Shown here: positions 1 through 11,919 of the stretch, piece after piece
How positions within the stretch are numbered: position 1 is the first letter of the stretch
Layout of the letters: each line of letters starts with the position of its first letter
DNA from: DASSKK01 sp035690495
GTDB lineage: Bacteria > Actinomycetota > Actinomycetes > Propionibacteriales > Nocardioidaceae
Direction of reading: 5' to 3'
DNA length: 11,919 bases
Assembly (NCBI GenBank): GCA_035690495.1
Contig: DASSKK010000027.1
Coordinates: forward strand, 1-11,919
The notes under the pieces: model-generated
What the model was told of the DNA's origin: nothing
Seen by the model: only the letters and a program-made list of their open reading frames with translations
Database searches by the model: none
Position numbers and translations under genes: made by a program

Positions 1-88
1 GCTGCGGCGAGCCCTTCAGAGCGGGCGTCTTGTTCTTCGACACCTTGTCCTGGCGGCCCTTGCGGACCAACTGCTGGATGGTGGGCAC
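1..88 (-). CDS. rpsL: 30S ribosomal protein S12 (partial, N-terminal 29 codons)
   Basis: The visible reading frame starts MPTIQQLVRKGR and continues through KTPALKGSPQ, which is the canonical N-terminus of ribosomal protein S12. S12 sits at the decoding centre of the small subunit, and the decoding loops and streptomycin-resistance positions lie beyond the left edge. The start is GTG at 88-86. It is chosen because it gives the exact conserved N-terminus and is preceded at a good distance by an AAGGGGA ribosome binding site. The gene runs off the window at base 1. It is separated from the upstream oxidoreductase gene by a 276-bp leader carrying its own promoter, so it probably begins the str operon (rpsL-rpsG-fusA-tuf in related genomes, not visible here). 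Confidence 0.97.
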   Translation of the reverse strand, partial: MPTIQQLVRKGRQDKVSKNKTPALKGSPQ

Positions 89-96
89 CGCGTGGT

Positions 97-104
97 TCCC
101 CTTC
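97..104 (-). promoter_or_regulatory. Ribosome binding site of rpsL
   Basis: On the minus strand the sequence reads GAAGGGGA, eight bases before the GTG at 88. This purine-rich element supports the GTG start. Confidence 0.75.
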
Positions 105-188
105 GGTAGTAGTACTGGCTCCTTCGGTGACCGCGACGCCCTCCGAGCACTCCCCCGCGGTCGGGCGTGTCGCCCTTATCGCTGGCCA

Positions 189-205
189 CCGCGGACTGAC
201 CGCGG
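189..205. repeat. CCGCGG inverted repeat in the rpsL leader
   Basis: CCGCGG at 189-194 and again at 200-205 are separated by ACTGA. Because CCGCGG is itself palindromic, the two copies are both direct and inverted repeats, with starts 11 bases apart (about one helical turn). It could be an RNA hairpin with a 5-nt loop or a protein site. GC-rich DNA makes chance occurrence plausible. Confidence 0.4.
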
Positions 206-226
206 CAGAGGAGCATTCGAGTGAAC

Positions 227-240
227 GCTGCGATCGCAGC
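227..240. repeat. 14-bp perfect palindrome in the rpsL leader
   Basis: GCTGCGATCGCAGC reads identically on both strands. It has no loop, so as DNA it resembles an operator for a dimeric regulator more than an RNA hairpin. It lies about 95 bases downstream of the predicted transcription start and 139 bases before the rpsL start codon. The bases flanking it do not extend the symmetry. Confidence 0.5.
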
Positions 241-304
241 CACGCCGCTCTCCTGAAACCTTGGGCCTGGACCGTGGGGACCCGCCCCGGGGCTCGGGAA
301 GCAC

Positions 305-333
305 GCGTGATGGCCTGGTGGTCCCAGGCACGC
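305..333 (-). other. Stem-loop at the predicted 5' end of the rpsL transcript
   Basis: On the minus strand GCGTG (333-329) pairs with CACGC (309-305), and CCTGG (328-324) pairs with CCAGG (318-314). This leaves a 5-nt loop and a 4-nt bulge on one side. It starts at the position where transcription from the promoter at 340-368 is expected to begin. No T-run follows it on the minus strand, so it is a poor intrinsic terminator for the upstream oxidoreductase gene, although a T-less actinobacterial terminator cannot be excluded. Confidence 0.5.
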
Positions 334-339
334 TGAAAA

Positions 340-368
340 AGATTACCGGGTCGCCGTACCAGGGTCAA
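340..368 (-). promoter_or_regulatory. Sigma-70-type promoter for rpsL
   Basis: On the minus strand TTGACC (368-363) is followed by exactly 17 bases and then TAATCT (345-340). This is close to the TTGACA-N17-TATAAT consensus of the housekeeping actinobacterial sigma factor. The predicted start is A334 or G333. The -35 box overlaps the TGA stop (367-365) of the upstream flavoprotein gene, and the only gene it can serve in this direction is rpsL. The match is read from sequence; activity is inferred. Confidence 0.72.
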
Positions 369-3151
369 AACGAGCCGGTCAGCAGCTCCGCGAGGTGCAC
401 CGAGCGCACCCCGGCGAGGTCGTCGAGCTGGGTCCGGCACGAGAACCCGTCGGCGAGCACCACAGCACCCTCCCCCGCCCGTCGTACGGCAGGCAGCAGC
501 GCTGTCTCGGCGACTGCCACGGAGACCTCGTAATGCCCCTTCTCGACCCCGAAGTTACCGGCCAGCCCGCAGCAGCCGCCCACCCGGGTGACCTGGGCTC
601 CGGCCCGGCGCAGCAGCGCCTCGTCGGCCTCCCACCCGACGATCGAGGCGTGGTGGCAGTGCGGCTGCGCAACGACCGTCACGCCGCTCAGGTCCGGCGG
701 CCGGTAGCCGTCGAGGCCGGTGAGCACCTCCGCCAGGCTGCGCACGCCGGCGGCCACCCGCTCGGCCAGCTCGCCGCCGACGAGCTCCATGGCGTCCGAG
801 CGCAGCGTGGCCAGGCACGAGGGCTCGAGGCCGACGACCGGTATGCCCGCGGAGACGTACTCGTCGAGCGTGTGCAGGGTGCGGCGCAGCATCGCCCGGG
901 CCGCGGGCAGCTGGCCGGTGCTGATCCAGGTCAGGCCGCAGCAGGCGCCCCTGCCCACCACGCCGACCCTCAGGCCCGCGCCCTCCAGCAGCGCGACCGC
1001 GGCCCGCCCCGCGTCGGCGGAGAAGCTGTCGGTGAACGAGTCCGCCCAGATCACCGCGTCCGGCACGCCCGGGTTCCGGCGCCGGGCCCACCTGCTGAGG
1101 CTGACCTCGGAGAACGGCGGGATCCCGCGCCGCTGGTCGATGCCGGCGGCCAGCCGCGCCACCCACTGCAGCGCCCCCACCCGGAGCGCCCGGTTGGCGA
1201 GCGGAGCCATCGGCTGGGTCAGCCGGGCCCACCGCGGCAGCCGCCCGAGCGTGTAGTGGCTGCGTGGTCGGCGTCTGCCGCGGTACCGCTGGTAAAGCGC
1301 CTCGGCTTTGTAGGTGGCCATGTCGATGCCGGTCGGACAGTCGCGGGCGCAGCCCTTGCAGGCCAGGCAGAGGTCCAGCGCCTCGTGCACCTCCTGGCTC
1401 TGCCAGCCGTCGGCAACCACCCGGCCGTTCAGCATCTCCTGCAGCACTCGCGCCCGGCCACGGGTGGAGTCCTTCTCCTCCCCGGTGGCCAGGTACGACG
1501 GACACATCACCCCGCCGGCGCCGGTGGTGTCGGCGCGGCACTTGCCGATGCCGGTGCACCGGTGCACCGCGTGCAGGAACGAGCCGTCGTCCTCCGGCAG
1601 CCGCATCAGCCGGTCACCCGGGTCGGTCAGCGGCCACGCCAGGCGCAGGTCGGCGTCAACCGGGCGCGGGTCGACCAGGACACCCGGGTTCAGCAGGCCG
1701 TCCGGGTCGAAGAGTCCCTTCACCTTGCCGAACAGGTCGAGTGCGGCCTCTGAGTACATCGTCGGCAGCAGCTGCGATCGCGCGCGCCCGTCGCCGTGCT
1801 CCCCGGACAGGCTGCCGCCGAGGGACGCGGTGAACGCGGCCACCTGCTCCACGAACGAGCGGAACCGCCGGCGACCGCCCGGGTCGGTCAGCTCGAAGTC
1901 GATGCGCACATGGACGCACCCATCGCCGAAGTGGCCGTAGGGCACTCCGTCCAGGCCGTGCTCGCGGAGCATCGCCTCGAAGCCGCGCAGGTACTCCCCG
2001 AGTCGCTCCGGCGGGACGGCCGCGTCCTCCCAGCCCGCGTGCGCCGGCCGGCCCAGGCTGCGCGCGGCAAGCCCTGCACCGTCCTCACGGATCCGCCACA
2101 GCTCCAGCATCTCGGCGGCATCAGTGACGAGCCGTACGTCGAGCGCTCCCCCGTCCACGCCGACAGCCGCCGCAGCGGCCCGTGCCTCCTCCACACTGGC
2201 GCCGACCACCTCGGCGAACAGCCAGCCCTCGCCCCGCGGGAGCTCGGGGACCGGTCGCCCGGCACGGCGACGCACCACGTCCACGATGCGCGAGTCGAGG
2301 CCCTCGCAGGCCACCAGCGGGTGCGCCAGCAGCCCGGGGACTGCGTCGGCGGCCTCCGCCATCGACGGGTAGCCGAGCACGGCGAGGGCCCGGTTCGGCG
2401 GCTCCTCGACCAGCCGCACGGTCGCGCCGAGCACAACGGCGAGGGTGCCTTCGCTGCCGACGAGAAACCGTTCGACGGCTCTGCCGTGCTCGGGCAGCAG
2501 GTGCTCGAGGCTGTAGCCGGAGACCTGCCGGCCGAAGCGCCCGAACTCGGTGCGCACCGTTGCCAGATGGCTGTCGACGAGCCGCTCGAGCCCGTCGACC
2601 AGCGAGGAACGCGGACGTCCGGAGCCCAGCGCCAGCCGCTCCCCGGTCCCCGCGACGACGTCGAGGCCGAGCACGTTGTCGGCGGTGCGGCCGTAGCCGA
2701 GCGCGCGGGAACCGCATGCGTTGTTGCCGACCATCCCGCCGATGGTGCAGCGGTTGTGCGTCGACGGGTCGGGGCCGAACCGCAGCCCCTGCCGCATCGC
2801 GGCCCGTTGCAGCGTCGCGTGCACCGTCCCCGGCTCCACCAGGGCGGTGCGGCTGTCCCGGTCGAGCTCCAGGACCCGGTTGAGGTGCCTGCTGGTGTCG
2901 ACGACGATCCCCGCTCCGACCGCGTTGCCGGCGATGGACGTGCCGGCCCCGCGCATGGTCAACGGCGTGCCCGTCGCGGCGGCGACCGACACCGTGGCCA
3001 GCACCTCCTCCACGGCGCGCGGCCGGACCACCACCTGGGGCGGGACCCGGTAGAGCGAGGCGTCGGAGGAGTACAGCGCCCGCGCCAAGGAGGAGTCGTC
3101 GACCTCCGCGACGCCCTCCCGGCGCAGCGCGGCGACGACGTCGCTCACCAC
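365..3151 (-). CDS. FAD-binding and (Fe-S)-binding D-2-hydroxyacid dehydrogenase, D-2-hydroxyglutarate dehydrogenase-like
   Basis: This 928-residue protein fuses a GlcD-like flavin dehydrogenase to a GlpC-like iron-sulfur module. Residues about 36-175 form the PCMH-type FAD domain, with the pyrophosphate loop RGAGTSIAGN at 68-77. Residues about 240-495 form the FAD-oxidase C-terminal domain, with GHFGDGCVH (406-414) and SGEHGDG (449-455), the expected metal and substrate site. Cysteines 532, 538, 550 and then 595, 598, 601, 605 (followed by Pro) fit two [4Fe-4S] clusters. Residues about 700-928 carry two CCG-type cysteine-rich domains (C737-C738, C779, C832, C860-C861, C905). No signal peptide or membrane span is evident, so it is probably cytoplasmic and passes electrons to the respiratory chain. 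The family oxidises D-lactate, glycolate or D-2-hydroxyglutarate; the HOT gene just upstream favours D-2-hydroxyglutarate, which is inference. It starts with tandem GTG codons (3151 and 3148). The second gives a GTGA overlap with the upstream stop and is equally plausible. No Shine-Dalgarno is visible, so translational coupling is likely. Confidence 0.9.
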   Translation of the reverse strand: MVSDVVAALRREGVAEVDDSSLARALYSSDASLYRVPPQVVVRPRAVEEVLATVSVAAATGTPLTMRGAGTSIAGNAVGAGIVVDTSRHLNRVLELDRDSRTALVEPGTVHATLQRAAMRQGLRFGPDPSTHNRCTIGGMVGNNACGSRALGYGRTADNVLGLDVVAGTGERLALGSGRPRSSLVDGLERLVDSHLATVRTEFGRFGRQVSGYSLEHLLPEHGRAVERFLVGSEGTLAVVLGATVRLVEEPPNRALAVLGYPSMAEAADAVPGLLAHPLVACEGLDSRIVDVVRRRAGRPVPELPRGEGWLFAEVVGASVEEARAAAAAVGVDGGALDVRLVTDAAEMLELWRIREDGAGLAARSLGRPAHAGWEDAAVPPERLGEYLRGFEAMLREHGLDGVPYGHFGDGCVHVRIDFELTDPGGRRRFRSFVEQVAAFTASLGGSLSGEHGDGRARSQLLPTMYSEAALDLFGKVKGLFDPDGLLNPGVLVDPRPVDADLRLAWPLTDPGDRLMRLPEDDGSFLHAVHRCTGIGKCRADTTGAGGVMCPSYLATGEEKDSTRGRARVLQEMLNGRVVADGWQSQEVHEALDLCLACKGCARDCPTGIDMATYKAEALYQRYRGRRRPRSHYTLGRLPRWARLTQPMAPLANRALRVGALQWVARLAAGIDQRRGIPPFSEVSLSRWARRRNPGVPDAVIWADSFTDSFSADAGRAAVALLEGAGLRVGVVGRGACCGLTWISTGQLPAARAMLRRTLHTLDEYVSAGIPVVGLEPSCLATLRSDAMELVGGELAERVAAGVRSLAEVLTGLDGYRPPDLSGVTVVAQPHCHHASIVGWEADEALLRRAGAQVTRVGGCCGLAGNFGVEKGHYEVSVAVAETALLPAVRRAGEGAVVLADGFSCRTQLDDLAGVRSVHLAELLTGSF

Positions 3152-4419
3152 AGCTGAAGGGAGGCCGCGAAGATGCCGGCGAGGTCCTCGGCGGTGGCCT
3201 GCCGCGGCGCGGTCGCCAGCAGCCGCTGCTGCTTGAGCGTGCCCTCCACCAGGACGTCGATGTCCGCCTCGCCGTAGCCGACCGCGCCGATCCCGTTGGG
3301 AATGCCGATGTCACGCATCAGCTCGGTCAGCACGAGGGGCAGCAGGTCCCGCTTGTCGTCGGGTCGGCTCGCGAGCCGGTCCGCACCGAGCAGCTCGGCC
3401 GCGCGCACGTGCCGTTCCGGTGCAGCCTCGAAGGTGAACCGGAACGCCTCCGGCGCGGTGAGTGCGACGGCCATGCCGTGCGGCACCATCGGCTCGTCCG
3501 CCGGGTACCCGTCCGGGTGGAAGCCGCGGACCCGGCCGGCGATCGGGTAGGCGTTCGCGTGCGGGATGTGCACGCCGGCGTTGCCGAAGCCCATCCCGGC
3601 GAACGTCGCGGCCATGGCCATGTCGGCGCGCGCCACCTCGTCCTCGCCGTCATGGACCGCCCGCCGGAACGCCCCGGCGAGCAGGCCCATCGCCTTCTCA
3701 GACCACATGTCCGCGATCGGGTTGGCCCCGCAGTAGGGCACCCGCTGCTCCGGCGACTTGCGGTCGAACGAGTCGTAGGGGCGCGCGGTCCAGCTCTCGA
3801 GCGCGTGGCAGAGGATGTCCATGCCGCACGATGCGGTCACTCCGGACGGCTGGGTCGCGGTCAGCCGGGGGTCGACCACCGCCAGCGTGGGCCGCAGCCG
3901 GGGGTGGCTGATCCCGGACTTGACGTGCTGGTCGAGCACGTCGAGCACGCACACCGTGGTGCTCTCGCTGCCGGTCCCGGTCGTGGTCGGCACCGCGACC
4001 AGCGGGCGCAGCGGCTGGCTGGGCGCGACTCCCCCGCCCACCGGGGCATTGACGTAGTCCATCAGGTCGCCGGGGTTGGTGGTCAGCAGGTTGACCGCCT
4101 TCGCGGTGTCGATGGCCGAGCCGCCGCCCACGGCGACGAACGCGTCCCAGGGGCCGTTCTCGCGGGCGTGCTGCACGGCCTCGCGCATGCTCCGGTCGGT
4201 GGGCTCGACGTGCACCCCGTCGTACACCTGTGCCTCGATCCCGAACCCGGCCAGCTGCTCCGCGACCCGCTGCGGGTGCCCGGTCGCGGCCACCCCGGGG
4301 TCGGTGATGACCAGCACCCTGCCCGCGCCGTACCCGAGGAGGTCGTAGCCGATCTCGTCACTGGCGCCGGCGCCGTACTTGAGCGCGGGGGCCCCGTAGG
4401 TGAAGACGGTCTCGGACAT
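3145..4419 (-). CDS. Iron-dependent alcohol dehydrogenase, hydroxyacid-oxoacid transhydrogenase (HOT/ADHFE1) type
   Basis: This 424-residue protein belongs to the group III Fe-ADH family and resembles human ADHFE1 along its whole length, in my reading from memory. Shared blocks include YGAG (15-18), VEPTD (71-75), VAVGGGS (95-101), PTTTGTGSE (144-152), GMDILCHALES (199-209) and GFGNAGVH (277-284). GGGS and GTGSE line the nucleotide site. D201, H205, H287 and H314 are the expected iron ligands. Y291 stands where many Fe-ADHs have a second histidine (HxxxH), as in ADHFE1. HOT (EC 1.1.99.24) converts 4-hydroxybutyrate plus 2-oxoglutarate to succinate semialdehyde plus D-2-hydroxyglutarate, using bound NAD as a shuttle. 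The ATG is fixed by a strong GGAGGAG site inside the end of the Nudix gene, whose stop is one base upstream. The 3' end overlaps the flavoprotein gene. A generic NAD-dependent alcohol dehydrogenase is the alternative, but is less likely given the subfamily signature. Confidence 0.88.
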   Translation of the reverse strand: MSETVFTYGAPALKYGAGASDEIGYDLLGYGAGRVLVITDPGVAATGHPQRVAEQLAGFGIEAQVYDGVHVEPTDRSMREAVQHARENGPWDAFVAVGGGSAIDTAKAVNLLTTNPGDLMDYVNAPVGGGVAPSQPLRPLVAVPTTTGTGSESTTVCVLDVLDQHVKSGISHPRLRPTLAVVDPRLTATQPSGVTASCGMDILCHALESWTARPYDSFDRKSPEQRVPYCGANPIADMWSEKAMGLLAGAFRRAVHDGEDEVARADMAMAATFAGMGFGNAGVHIPHANAYPIAGRVRGFHPDGYPADEPMVPHGMAVALTAPEAFRFTFEAAPERHVRAAELLGADRLASRPDDKRDLLPLVLTELMRDIGIPNGIGAVGYGEADIDVLVEGTLKQQRLLATAPRQATAEDLAGIFAASLQLW

Positions 4420-4420
4420 C

Positions 4421-4885
4421 TCACTCCTCCGGTTGCAGCAAGGTCAGGGCGTGCCGGGCAGCGCCGAGCAGGTCGAGCCGCAGGGCGTCGGTCACGGGCA
4501 CCCACTCGGCCCGCTCGGTGGAGCCGTCCTCCTCGACGACGTGCGGGGTGACACCCTTCGACGACTCGTCGATGACCGCGTCGAACAGCAGGTGGATGCC
4601 GTGGAAGTCCTCGAGGACGCCGGCGGCGTTGGGTGCCACGAAGTGCGAGGCGTGCACGTCGACCAGCCGGCCCGGGAGGACCCACAGCCCGGTCTCCTCG
4701 TACACCTCGCGGCGCAGCGCGTCACGGGGGTGCTCGCCGTGCTCGATCCCTCCACCCGGCAGCGTCCAGCGGCCCTCGATACGGGTGCGCGCCGACATCC
4801 GGGTGAGCAGCACCTGGCCGTCGCGGGTGAGCACCGCGTAGGCGGCCACCCGCTGGCGGGGGGACGGCGCGGGCTCGGCGGACAT
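4421..4885 (-). CDS. Nudix hydrolase
   Basis: This 154-residue single-domain protein carries a complete Nudix box from G45 to L67, matching Gx5Ex7REUxEExGU with E51, R59-E60 and E63-E64. These glutamates bind the divalent metal that cleaves nucleoside-diphosphate-X substrates. The strand before it (WTLPGGG) is typical of MutT/NudG-like members. The substrate cannot be told from sequence. The frame stays open upstream to 5263, but that extension runs over the rpoBC terminator and the rpoC tail, so I chose ATG 4885, which gives a normal domain length. There is no Shine-Dalgarno before this ATG. Instead a TAGGCT box ends eight bases upstream, which suggests a leaderless mRNA. It is the first gene of a tight operon with the HOT-type enzyme and the flavoprotein. 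Its metabolic link to them is unknown. Confidence 0.92.
   Translation of the reverse strand: MSAEPAPSPRQRVAAYAVLTRDGQVLLTRMSARTRIEGRWTLPGGGIEHGEHPRDALRREVYEETGLWVLPGRLVDVHASHFVAPNAAGVLEDFHGIHLLFDAVIDESSKGVTPHVVEEDGSTERAEWVPVTDALRLDLLGAARHALTLLQPEE
4424..4430 (-). promoter_or_regulatory. Strong ribosome binding site of the HOT-type gene
   Basis: GGAGGAG on the minus strand is followed directly by the TGA stop of the Nudix gene, one G, and the ATG at 4419. This is the strongest Shine-Dalgarno I saw in the window. It decides the start and implies terminating ribosomes can re-initiate. Confidence 0.85.
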
Positions 4886-4892
4886 GGGTCGG

Positions 4893-4923
4893 AGCCTAGC
4901 CCTGCCGCGCGGCAGGCGCCGAA
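4893..4923 (-). promoter_or_regulatory. Candidate leaderless promoter of the Nudix-HOT-flavoprotein operon
   Basis: On the minus strand TAGGCT (4898-4893, a TANNNT -10 box) is followed by seven bases and then the A of ATG 4885. This is the geometry of leaderless actinobacterial genes. A -35 box is weak: TTCGGC at 4923-4918 with a 19-base spacer, touching the base of the rpoBC terminator. The absence of a Shine-Dalgarno supports the idea. Confidence 0.45.
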
Positions 4924-4954
4924 AGGCCCCAGGACGCGGACGTCCTGGGGCCTT
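4923..4954 (-). terminator. Hairpin terminator of the rpoBC operon
   Basis: A perfect 14-bp stem runs from AAGGCCCCAGGACG (4923-4936) to its complement at 4941-4954, with a four-base loop (TCCG on the minus strand). It begins 17 bases after the rpoC stop codon. On the minus strand the stem ends in CTT and continues TCGG, so the U-tract is very short, as is common in actinomycete terminators. The stem is symmetrical and could also stop transcription from the plus strand. Confidence 0.85.
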
Positions 4955-4971
4955 CCTGCGACTGCTTCGGG

Positions 4972-8862
<3,891 letters not shown>

Positions 8863-8867
8863 GTGTG

Positions 8868-8874
8868 TCCTTCT
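8868..8874 (-). promoter_or_regulatory. Ribosome binding site of rpoC
   Basis: AGAAGGA on the minus strand lies five bases before the GTG at 8862. Directly upstream is a small hairpin, GCTAG-AGAA-CTAGC (8891-8878), followed further upstream by a GATCA/TGATC pair (8895-8908). The hairpins flank the site but do not cover it. Confidence 0.75.
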
Positions 8875-8923
8875 CTCGCTAGTTCTCTAGCAGTGATCAG
8901 TGGTGATCGTCAGTGCGTGGTGA

Positions 8924-8996
8924 CAGGAGCGGTATGCCGGGCACGCACCCGGGTGCCGTGGCCCACGGACGCGAGCACCCGGCATACCGTCTCCTG
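8924..8996 (-). repeat. Large inverted repeat in the rpoB-rpoC spacer
   Basis: The plus-strand arm CAGGAGCGGTATGCCGGG (8924-8941) is the reverse complement of 8978-8996 except for one bulged base (8990). That gives an 18-bp stem beginning two bases after the rpoB stop codon. The 36-base interior contains a 12-bp palindrome GCACCCGGGTGC (8945-8956) and a CCGTG-GCC-CACGG hairpin (8956-8968). GCACCCGG also occurs twice (8945-8952 and 8975-8982), allowing alternative pairings. No T-run follows, so this is not a standard terminator. Possible roles are an RNase III processing site, an attenuator, or a stabilising structure setting the rpoB to rpoC ratio. The repeat is certain; the role is inferred. 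Confidence 0.8.
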
Positions 8997-8997
8997 C

Positions 8998-11919
<2,922 letters not shown>

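Larger units (their letters stand above)
89..334 (-). other. Long 5' leader of rpsL
   Basis: About 245 bases separate the predicted transcription start (near 333-334) from the rpsL start codon. No conserved protein is encoded here. The stretch holds a stem-loop at its 5' end (305-333), a 10-bp GC palindrome at 284-293, a 14-bp perfect palindrome (227-240), and an inverted repeat of CCGCGG (189-205). It also contains a GTG at 243-241 preceded by AGGAGAG, which opens a frame that runs out of phase into rpsL and stops at 16. I do not recognise a described riboswitch or ribosomal-protein leader family in it. The leader status is inferred from the promoter, not seen directly. Confidence 0.5.

Noticed and set aside
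230..237. GCGATCGC core of the 14-bp palindrome as a HIP1-type repeat
   Set aside because: HIP1 is a cyanobacterial repeat, the genes here are actinobacterial, and I saw no second copy nearby.
284..293. GCCCCGGGGC palindrome as a separate regulatory site
   Set aside because: A 10-bp pure GC palindrome is easily expected by chance in DNA of this composition.
305..333. Classical intrinsic terminator for the flavoprotein gene
   Set aside because: The T-run lies before the stem on the minus strand, as part of the promoter spacer, and none follows it.
395..1753. Long plus-strand open frame opposite the flavoprotein gene
   Set aside because: It is a shadow frame in GC-rich DNA, rich in Pro/Arg/His/Gly with no recognisable domain, antisense to a gene with clear motifs.
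1796..3157. Second long plus-strand open frame opposite the flavoprotein gene
   Set aside because: Same composition bias and no domain; the minus-strand gene explains the region fully.
3409..4551. Plus-strand open frame opposite the HOT-type and Nudix genes
   Set aside because: It crosses the boundary of two well-supported minus-strand genes and encodes low-complexity residues.
8878..8920. Internal rpoC promoter (CTGACG, 18 bases, TAGAGA)
   Set aside because: Both hexamers are weak and lie within small hairpins; not enough to call a promoter.

Overview
This window is high-GC DNA from an actinomycete (Actinomycetota). The evidence is the RNA polymerase subunits (the long coiled-coil insertion in the beta' clamp, the acidic aromatic beta' tail), the frequent GTG starts, and the rpoB-rpoC ... 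rpsL gene order. The genus cannot be fixed from the sequence alone. Every gene lies on the minus strand, so transcription runs from high to low coordinates.

Layout in the direction of transcription: (1) 11919-8998, rpoB, missing its N-terminal part at the right edge. (2) 8997-8863, an unusually structured rpoB-rpoC spacer with an 18-bp bulged inverted repeat starting two bases after the rpoB stop. (3) 8862-4972, complete rpoC. (4) 4954-4923, a strong hairpin terminator closing the rpoBC unit. (5) 4885-365, a compact three-gene metabolic operon: a Nudix hydrolase, an iron-dependent alcohol dehydrogenase of the hydroxyacid-oxoacid transhydrogenase (HOT/ADHFE1) type, and a 928-residue FAD/Fe-S 2-hydroxyacid dehydrogenase. 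These are joined by a 1-nt gap and a 7-nt (or 4-nt) overlap. (6) 364-89, a leader region with a near-consensus promoter whose -35 box overlaps the stop of the last metabolic gene. (7) 88-1, the first 29 codons of rpsL.

The metabolic operon is the most interesting content. HOT enzymes oxidise 4-hydroxybutyrate by passing the hydride to 2-oxoglutarate, which makes D-2-hydroxyglutarate. FAD/Fe-S proteins like the next gene oxidise D-2-hydroxyacids and pass electrons onward. The pair could therefore form a closed 2-oxoglutarate shuttle that drains 4-hydroxybutyrate electrons to the respiratory chain. This is an inference from family and context. The rest of the window is core transcription and translation machinery, with several regulatory structures worth testing. 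I found no mobile elements, CRISPR arrays, tRNA or rRNA genes.
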